Source: Bacteroidota bacterium (GTDB lineage Bacteria; Bacteroidota; Bacteroidia; Bacteroidales; Paludibacteraceae). Taken from it: DNA of 5,057 bases. Below, piece after piece: positions 1 through 5,057 of the stretch. Position 1 is the first letter of the stretch. Each line of letters opens with the position of its first letter. The DNA is taken from the NCBI GenBank assembly GCA_017860335.1, contig JAFNAU010000184.1, positions 1 through 5,057 of the forward strand. The letters run 5' to 3'. Position numbers and translations under genes: made by a program. The notes under the pieces are model-generated. The model had not been told where the DNA came from, ran no database searches, and saw only the letters and a list, made by a program, of their open reading frames with translations.

Positions 1-560
1 GTCATTGCCACAAAATCAATCTTGGTTACGGGTGAGGTTCCGCGTTTGGTTTTGATAATCACTACTCCGTTAGCTGCCTTACTTCCATAGACAGATGTTC
101 CGTCTTTCTGAACAGTAATGCTTTCGATATCGTTCACTTCAATGTTATCCAGTGTATTGGAGAATAATCCCTCATGTATGGATGTCGCGTCGTAAAGATT
201 GTTCCATATAACTCCGTCGACAACGAACAAAGGTTGCGCGTTGGCGTTTAGCGAGTTAATGCCTCTGATAAACATTGAAGAACCGGCACCGGGTATTCCT
301 GTTCGGGTAATTCCGCGCACATTACCTGCCAGTTCGTACTGTATCAGTTCATCGGCAGTCATGGCATTTGATTTGTCAATTTTAGCTGCTGCATTCGCAG
401 ATGAAATGACAGCTGAGTTTCTATTCTCACCGGTAAGTATGTTGATATTTTTGAAATAATTGCTGAACTTATCCGAATATAATTTCACAACCAGGCTATC
501 TCTGCCTCTGAGTGATACTTCCACCGGATACTGTTCAGAGATGATAATCGTATGGTGAAA
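1..560 (-). pseudogene. SusC/RagA-type TonB-dependent receptor, continuation in the -1 frame (plug domain), no start, runs off left edge
   Basis: This frame is open from 560, just after an in-frame TAA at 563-561, to the left edge. It holds the rest of the SusC gene that begins at 808. Recognisable receptor sequence starts near 539 with SEQYPVEVSLRGRDSLVVKLY, the last strand of the regulatory-like domain. It runs into the TonB receptor plug: MTADELIQYELAGNVRGI, GAGSSMFIRGINSL, QPLFVVDGVIWNN, DIESITVQKDGTSVYGSKAA and NGVVIIKTKRG. These are the usual SusC plug signatures in their normal order. The beta-barrel would lie beyond base 1. There is no plausible start codon or signal peptide in this frame, and the first internal Met lies inside the plug region. 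It therefore cannot give an exported receptor unless the ribosome changes frame or the break is a sequence error. Intact, it would be the energy-coupled outer-membrane channel paired with a SusD encoded further left. I label it a pseudogene because of the break; the homology itself is secure. Confidence 0.8.
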
Positions 561-808
561 TTACCCTTCTGATCAGTTACTGTTGAGAATTTTTTGTCAA
601 GATCTGAAATCTGAACAGCACTAATCGGTTCTTTGGTATGTGCATCGACAACAACACCTTTGACTGTCATCAGATTTCCGGTATCGGCAGCATTTTGAGC
701 CGACAACCCGGAGCACATAAAAACAAGCATGAACATACCAATAATTCTTCCGAGCCTGCTGATGAAAACTTTATCATCCATATCTGATAATTTTATGTAT
801 TTATTCAT
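485..808 (-). CDS. SusC/RagA-type TonB-dependent receptor, N-terminal fragment ended by frameshift (107 aa)
   Basis: This is the start of a SusC-like outer-membrane receptor, read from the ATG at 808. Residues 1-38 form a long signal peptide: a polar and basic beginning, the hydrophobic core IIGMFMLVFMCSG, then LSAQ, a typical signal peptidase I site in Bacteroidota SusC proteins. Residues about 48-92 are the first part of the carboxypeptidase-regulatory-like domain found ahead of the plug in this family (VKGVVVDAHTKEPISAVQI, then DQKGNFTIRLSS). After residue 92 the frame runs into non-homologous sequence (LNSIRWKY onward) and stops at a TGA at 487-485. The proper continuation lies in the -1 frame (see the 1-560 entry). 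As written, only a secreted 107-residue stub would be made. The upstream FAS1 gene ends 24 bases before this start, so the gene is probably read as part of the same operon. A sequencing or assembly error cannot be excluded as the cause. Confidence 0.8.
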   Translation of the reverse strand: MNKYIKLSDMDDKVFISRLGRIIGMFMLVFMCSGLSAQNAADTGNLMTVKGVVVDAHTKEPISAVQISDLDKKFSTVTDQKGNFTIRLSSLNSIRWKYHSEAEIAWL

Positions 809-832
809 TTTCTAATGCCTTTTCTGTTGATA

Positions 833-2395
833 TTATAAAACCGGTTCAAGAATTATATAGTCAATAAATATATCATCTTTTTCTTTGGTATTGACCGACT
901 CGATCTTTAACGCGACTTTAATCTGCTTGATTAGGTCTGTCATAGTTTCAGCGCTAAATACCGTATTACTGAACGGAAATGTGAATTCTTTTACAACCAG
1001 CATTTTATCCACTTTGGTTGGATCTGTGGTAAAGACAGCCGCTGCATCAGAGGGTTTCAACACATTGTTCGCTGAACTGATGGACGCGTTTGTAACCTGA
1101 ACCCCGGCACTGTTGGTATATGTGAGATAAAACTTCACCTGATAGGGTTTCATATCAGACGGGTTCAGAATGCTTCTTGGCACAAATACGCAATAGATAT
1201 TATATTTTCCCGACAGAGTACCCGGAATAGTATATGTGACATGCAGTTTTGTCGATTGACTTAAAGCAGCATCTCTCAGAACAGCGTAGTAATTGTTGGA
1301 TATTGTCATTCCGGTTCCAAGTCCGGAATTGACACTTGCATTGAGGTTCGATATTGTCCTGCCATACGTTGTTTGTTCTGCTTCAATTTTTATTGGTTTG
1401 AAGAATGAAACAGTATCCGGGATAAGCCATGAACTTTTAATATATGACAATCCATTGCTCATCACTACAGGTTGAGAGCCGGAGAAAAATTTATCCGGAT
1501 TATAAAGTTTTGTTCCGTTAGTTGTAACAAGCGGGTTAAGCTGTACGGGAGTCTGAATTTTTCCGCTGACGAACAAATCTTTCACAATTGTCCACATGGT
1601 AGAAGCTCTTTGCTGAGCAACTCCTCCATCGGTCTGTGTTGTGTTGAAATAAGGATGGATTCTGTTGTATGCTTCAGTCCATGCCTGGTTATCCGGCAAT
1701 AAGGCTGTATAAATACTATCCTCTACGTTCAGTCTGGCAAGCCGCGTCATAACCTTATTGGTGATTTTGAAAACAGAATCGACAAATACACCGTCCTTGT
1801 AACTTGCATCAACATCAAACTCTCTTCGGGTCAGAGAATTCACATAATTCCTTAACGAATCGAGACCACTGGCCGAATTGATAAATTCCCATAAGTTTTT
1901 CTTGTAGGGCGCATATTGATTGATGACATGCAGTATGCCGTTTGAAGCTGCCAAATCAGGTTTCACTATACGTATTTCGTTAAAATAATACCCGTCACCC
2001 TGTTTCTCAAGCGTAATCAGTTTACTGTTGAGCATAAGCATAACGTTGCGGGTAATTCCGGAGGTGGTATATGAAAAACGTGTAATGTGATTTTTCACAA
2101 TCTCCAGAGCCAGTGCAGGGTCTGAGGTGTTCAGTCCGGTCAGAGCCTCATTCGATGGCGCCCAAACGGTAAAAGTCTGCGGTTTACTCAAGATGGAATC
2201 ATAACCCGTAATCTGGAGCATATTGGCAAATGTACTTAAGTCGGACTGTGACTTGATGTAATCGTAGAGATTCAATTCGCTCTTACCGGCAGACAGGGTA
2301 TCGTAATGCGCATCCCACTCTTCCCTGCAGGAAGTTATGGTAAACGCCATTACCAGTGCTACCAATAATGTTACACCATAATATCTTAGTTTCAT
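833..2395 (-). CDS. Surface lipoprotein with two FAS1-type domains and a C-terminal beta-sandwich-like domain (520 aa)
   Basis: A second fasciclin-type lipoprotein, starting at the ATG at 2395 and ending with TAA at 835-833. The signal peptide ends in FTITSC with Cys23. The mature start, CREEWDAHYD, is acidic and fits a surface-export signal. FAS1 domain 1 lies at about residues 40-163, with QTFTVWAPSNEAL (H1-like) and SNGILHVINQY (H2-like). A diverged second FAS1-like unit lies at about 166-326. It starts NLWEFI, contains YTALLPDNQAW and closes with SNGLSYIKSSWLIP, which matches the position of the H2 motif. The rest (about 333-520) begins KPIKIEAEQTTYGR and ends DDIFIDYIILEPVL. This gives the beta-strand pattern of a jelly-roll or CBM-like module, but I cannot name a family. 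The layout mirrors the preceding gene although the sequences are clearly different, so the two may be ancient paralogues acting as a pair. The 40-base upstream gap is A/T-rich with no clear Shine-Dalgarno sequence, usual for this phylum. The SusC start follows after 24 bases. Confidence 0.88.
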   Translation of the reverse strand: MKLRYYGVTLLVALVMAFTITSCREEWDAHYDTLSAGKSELNLYDYIKSQSDLSTFANMLQITGYDSILSKPQTFTVWAPSNEALTGLNTSDPALALEIVKNHITRFSYTTSGITRNVMLMLNSKLITLEKQGDGYYFNEIRIVKPDLAASNGILHVINQYAPYKKNLWEFINSASGLDSLRNYVNSLTRREFDVDASYKDGVFVDSVFKITNKVMTRLARLNVEDSIYTALLPDNQAWTEAYNRIHPYFNTTQTDGGVAQQRASTMWTIVKDLFVSGKIQTPVQLNPLVTTNGTKLYNPDKFFSGSQPVVMSNGLSYIKSSWLIPDTVSFFKPIKIEAEQTTYGRTISNLNASVNSGLGTGMTISNNYYAVLRDAALSQSTKLHVTYTIPGTLSGKYNIYCVFVPRSILNPSDMKPYQVKFYLTYTNSAGVQVTNASISSANNVLKPSDAAAVFTTDPTKVDKMLVVKEFTFPFSNTVFSAETMTDLIKQIKVALKIESVNTKEKDDIFIDYIILEPVL

Positions 2396-2435
2396 AGCTG
2401 TTTATTTTGTAATTAATGATTATAAAATTCCATTC

Positions 2436-4355
2436 CTAATAAATATCTTCGCTTTCCAGAACACTTGTCGGTACAAATTCGAGGTAGTCAAACATAAACT
2501 CACCACCACTTAATCCTTTTACTGTCAATAAATGGTTGGATGCCACAGGGAAATTATAAGTTCCGAGTATTCTCCGCAGGGCTGCAGGGCTGTAACGGGC
2601 ATTTTCGCCACTCGACCAACCAGTCTGAACTACCTTATAACAGGCCGGGCCTTTCATAAATCCTCTGTTGCGCATCATTTTATCGTTTTCAATTCCCTCC
2701 AGATCGGCCTGAACGGTACCCGGCACTTCATAACCGATAGACACATCGGTAGCGTAGTTGTTAAGATTGAGTGGAACTCCCGCCGGAATGTTATCGAAAT
2801 AGAGCTGAGCAACACCGCGTTTTCCGTTAGTCAGGTATCCAAACCGAACTTCATAGGTACCGGCAGGTATAGGAGGCGTTACAATGGTGAAATCGTAGAG
2901 GTTTCCGGAAGTTGCTCCCAGAAATATTTCATCGCCTTCGTAGTTCTGATACCTGGCATCGGCGGTAAGATAACTCACCACTGTCTGTTCGGAGGTAGAA
3001 AGGCGGTCGATGTAGTTACGGGGTAACCGGAACTGCAAGTTTGGTCCAGGACCCGGGCTTGTAATTCCGCGTCCGCGCATATTGTTGTTGGTCAGTTCGG
3101 GGAAGAAACTGGCACCGTCAAAACGCAAACGTTTGGTGGAGTGCTCGGCTTCCACGAGCTGGTCGTAAGCCAGAATGCTGTTAATTTCGTGATACACACC
3201 ATTTACGGCATCATTATCGTAATTGGAGGTAATCCGGACAACTCTTCCGGTTTCACGGATGTAATTCAGGTTGTTGGTCGTTTTGGCCAGACGGTCTTTT
3301 TTAACCTCGATTAATGTGTTGGGACACATCGGTTCAAGGTATTCATACATATCGCGGTTAGGGAGCATATGACTTGTATCGTAAGCGTCAATAATCTTTG
3401 AATAGCTCAACTGCTTATTGATGATATGATAAGCGATAAAGCGGTTCAGACTGTTACGACGGTCGGTAATATCGGTAATATCTGCGTCTTCGGGATAAAC
3501 GGCATTATACACATTGGCTGCATAAGCCTTCATGCTTTTAAGATCGGTGATGCCACTTGCCGCATAGGTTTCATTGCTTTCAAGAAAAAGCGTATAGCCA
3601 TATTTGCGGGATAACGGAATTTCATGATAATACCACTGATTTGCTTCACGGGCTACAGTAATCAGGTGTTTGAATTTCTCTGGATCATACGTATCGTCCT
3701 TATACCGAAGTAATGAATCCGCTAAACCGGTTGCCATAAGAGCATCATAGAATAACGTAAACTTCGGATCCGCAGCAATAACATCTACAATTCCTTCGTG
3801 AGTTGGGTTCAGCACCTCATCAATGACATGGATAACTCCATTATGAACCAACACATTGTTCTGGGTAATTTTCGAGGTTTTATTTACAAAAGCCTGACCT
3901 GTCGTTCCAAATGAAATGGAAATATACCTGTCGCTCATGGACATCTGAGGCAAACGGCCCACAACAAAGTTGGAATATAGTACTTCAGTGCCATTAATCA
4001 AGTGGTCGTAGGCAATTATTTTCAACGAATCGAGCGTAAAATCATTCAGCGATTTCTTACCTTTTTCCTGATAAAATGCCTTCATAGCTGTATTTGTAGG
4101 CGCGAAACAGGTGTATGTTCCGTATGAATTGAGTAATCCCATTACTTTGGTGGTATCCAGCAGTCTGGCAAATTCGGAGAAATCCGTAGTATCGGTTAGG
4201 AACTGTCCCATCATTTTGCTCTGGAAGGTATACAGATTTCCTCCCACATCATCCGAATTACAGGAAGACATCAGGGCCAGAGCGCTTATTGATACGGCAA
4301 GCCCGATTAAGAAGCGCTTGCGTATATTCAGTATAATATTGTTTATTGTTTTCAT
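2436..4355 (-). CDS. Surface lipoprotein with two FAS1 (fasciclin) domains and a C-terminal beta-rich domain (639 aa)
   Basis: A predicted lipoprotein of a SusC/SusD locus. I chose the ATG at 4355; an in-frame TTG two codons upstream (4361) is possible but less likely. Residues 1-32 form a lipoprotein signal: basic residues, a hydrophobic stretch, then LMSSC with Cys32. The following NSDD resembles the acidic surface-export signal of Bacteroidota lipoproteins. FAS1 domain 1 spans about residues 44-184, with the H1-like motif TYTCFAPTNTAM and H2-like motif HNGVIHVIDEVLNP. FAS1 domain 2 spans about 187-398; it is longer and more diverged (GYTLFLESNETY, then NGVYHEINSILAYD). Residues about 403-639 are a beta-rich, aromatic- and glycine-containing region (AGTYEVRFGYL, FDYLEFVPTSVL) that resembles a jelly-roll or carbohydrate-binding fold. 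I infer that fold from its pattern only. FAS1 domains mediate adhesion and ligand binding in other proteins. The gene follows susD by 12 bases and precedes a second FAS1 gene by 40, so it probably belongs to the transport complex. Ligand unknown. Confidence 0.9.
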   Translation of the reverse strand: MKTINNIILNIRKRFLIGLAVSISALALMSSCNSDDVGGNLYTFQSKMMGQFLTDTTDFSEFARLLDTTKVMGLLNSYGTYTCFAPTNTAMKAFYQEKGKKSLNDFTLDSLKIIAYDHLINGTEVLYSNFVVGRLPQMSMSDRYISISFGTTGQAFVNKTSKITQNNVLVHNGVIHVIDEVLNPTHEGIVDVIAADPKFTLFYDALMATGLADSLLRYKDDTYDPEKFKHLITVAREANQWYYHEIPLSRKYGYTLFLESNETYAASGITDLKSMKAYAANVYNAVYPEDADITDITDRRNSLNRFIAYHIINKQLSYSKIIDAYDTSHMLPNRDMYEYLEPMCPNTLIEVKKDRLAKTTNNLNYIRETGRVVRITSNYDNDAVNGVYHEINSILAYDQLVEAEHSTKRLRFDGASFFPELTNNNMRGRGITSPGPGPNLQFRLPRNYIDRLSTSEQTVVSYLTADARYQNYEGDEIFLGATSGNLYDFTIVTPPIPAGTYEVRFGYLTNGKRGVAQLYFDNIPAGVPLNLNNYATDVSIGYEVPGTVQADLEGIENDKMMRNRGFMKGPACYKVVQTGWSSGENARYSPAALRRILGTYNFPVASNHLLTVKGLSGGEFMFDYLEFVPTSVLESEDIY

Positions 4356-4367
4356 TTTCAATAAATT

Positions 4368-5057
4368 TTAACGGGTTGAAGAAGTGTTTTCTTCATAAAA
4401 CGGATTTTGTTTAAGTCTTGGATTTGCTTCAATCTCCCACCTGGAGATAGGCATATACATGGCATCCATTACCAGAGCACCCAGTGTGGACGATGTGGCT
4501 GAAGATGACTTGTGGTCAACGTATGTATTCAGATTACTGGTTGAATTGTCGCGTCTGGCCATTCGCACCAGGTCAAACCAGCGTTTTCCTTCAAAGAGTA
4601 ACTCACGCTGTCTTTCACGTAGTACCAGTTTTTCCATCTCTATTTTGGTATTGTAACTGGCTACCCGGAGCGAGTCTCCGCTTTCGTTGGAGCGCAGATA
4701 GGTTTCATTGATCAGATCCATCGCCTTATTGAAGTTATCTTTTCCGTCTTTTTGTACCAACGCTTCTGATTTCATCAGCATGACATCTGAAAGCCGGTAG
4801 ATAATCCAGTTAGGAGTATTGGAACGAAAATAATAAACACTTTTACCATTTGTTGATTCCATACGCATCACTCCTGAGTATTTGAAAATGTAATATTTCC
4901 CGCCATACTGATAATATGAGTCTGTAGCTCTCACATCATCCGTACTTTCGGTTACGGTGGAATTTACACGGTATTTGAAAGGACTGTATGCTCCGGGCTG
5001 TTCGTTCTCTCCCGGGTCATGTGCCAGTGTAACCGGAAATCCGATTGAGCCGAGCGA
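4368..5057 (-). CDS. SusD/RagB-family outer-membrane nutrient-binding lipoprotein, C-terminal part
   Basis: This is the final 229 codons of a SusD-like protein; the 5' end lies beyond the right edge, and the frame is open from base 5057 to a TAA at 4370-4368. SusD proteins are surface lipoproteins that cap a SusC TonB-dependent channel and bind the imported substrate. Three family hallmarks are visible. A TPR-like helix reads YRLSDVMLMKSEALVQ, followed by an AMDLIN motif. Next comes the strongly conserved LRERQRELLFEGKRWFDLVR segment. The C-terminus has the typical MPISRWEIEANPRLKQNPFY ending. A start could be placed at a GTG at 4934, but the upstream codons remain open and encode SusD-like sequence, so that would be an artificial truncation. 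The next gene starts 12 bases after the stop, which implies co-transcription. The substrate cannot be told from this fragment. Family assignment is secure. Confidence 0.95.
   Translation of the reverse strand, partial: SLGSIGFPVTLAHDPGENEQPGAYSPFKYRVNSTVTESTDDVRATDSYYQYGGKYYIFKYSGVMRMESTNGKSVYYFRSNTPNWIIYRLSDVMLMKSEALVQKDGKDNFNKAMDLINETYLRSNESGDSLRVASYNTKIEMEKLVLRERQRELLFEGKRWFDLVRMARRDNSTSNLNTYVDHKSSSATSSTLGALVMDAMYMPISRWEIEANPRLKQNPFYEENTSSTR

Noticed and set aside
487..560. Programmed -1 ribosomal frameshift joining the two SusC frames
   Set aside because: The frames do differ by -1, but the overlap has no X-XXY-YYZ slippery heptamer and no obvious downstream hairpin. Residues expected between the two halves also seem to be missing. 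A mutation or sequence error is simpler.
694..808. Lipoprotein signal in the SusC N-terminus (VFMC)
   Set aside because: The residue before the cysteine is Met, which does not fit a lipobox, and SusC proteins are barrel proteins cleaved by signal peptidase I. The LSAQ site a few residues later fits better.
2396..2435. Possible promoter in the A/T-rich gap between the two FAS1 genes
   Set aside because: I see no TAnnTTTG-like -7 element paired with a TTTG-like -33 element. Low complexity and A/T-richness are normal for translation leaders in this phylum. The 24-base gap at 809-832 and the 12-base gap at 4356-4367 also lack such elements.
2532..3026. Plus-strand open frame of 164 codons opposite the 639-residue lipoprotein gene
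   Set aside because: It lies entirely antisense to a well-supported coding region, has no recognisable domain or signal, and its sequence looks like a mirrored reading of the real gene. Other plus-strand frames at 199-459, 885-1100, 1472-1702, 3426-3614, 4111-4371 and 4459-4711 were dropped for the same reason.

Overview
The window looks like part of a Sus-type outer-membrane uptake locus from a member of the Bacteroidota, most likely the order Bacteroidales. The evidence is a SusD/RagB C-terminus, a SusC/RagA-type TonB-dependent receptor N-terminus, lipoproteins with acidic residues just after the lipidated cysteine, and A/T-rich leaders with no Shine-Dalgarno-like sequence. I cannot name the genus from the sequence alone.

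All convincing genes are on the minus strand, so transcription runs from high to low coordinates. In that order they are: (1) the last 229 codons of a SusD/RagB-family lipoprotein, entering at the right edge and ending at 4368; (2) a 639-residue lipoprotein (4355 to 2436) with two FAS1 (fasciclin) domains and a C-terminal beta-rich domain; (3) a 520-residue lipoprotein (2395 to 833) with the same layout but very different sequence; (4) the start of a SusC-type receptor (808 down to the left edge), whose reading frame is broken near 540. The gaps between genes are 12, 40 and 24 bases. None shows a terminator or a recognisable Bacteroidales promoter, so the four genes probably form one operon.

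SusC normally precedes its SusD partner. Here a SusD end is followed by two FAS1 lipoproteins and then a new SusC start. This suggests that one SusC/SusD pair lies to the right and another begins at the left edge, with the FAS1 pair between them. The SusC/SusD proteins would form a TonB-driven lidded transporter in the outer membrane. The FAS1 lipoproteins carry surface-export-like signals and would be exposed accessory proteins, perhaps binding a glycan, glycoprotein or matrix substrate. That substrate is not identifiable from this window.

The most notable anomaly is the frameshift in the SusC N-terminal region. Signal peptide and carboxypeptidase-regulatory-like domain are in one frame and the plug domain is in the -1 frame. 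About ten residues expected between them also seem to be missing, so a small deletion is more likely than a single-base slip. I see no RNA genes, mobile elements, CRISPR arrays or long repeats, and no gene-free stretch longer than 40 bases.
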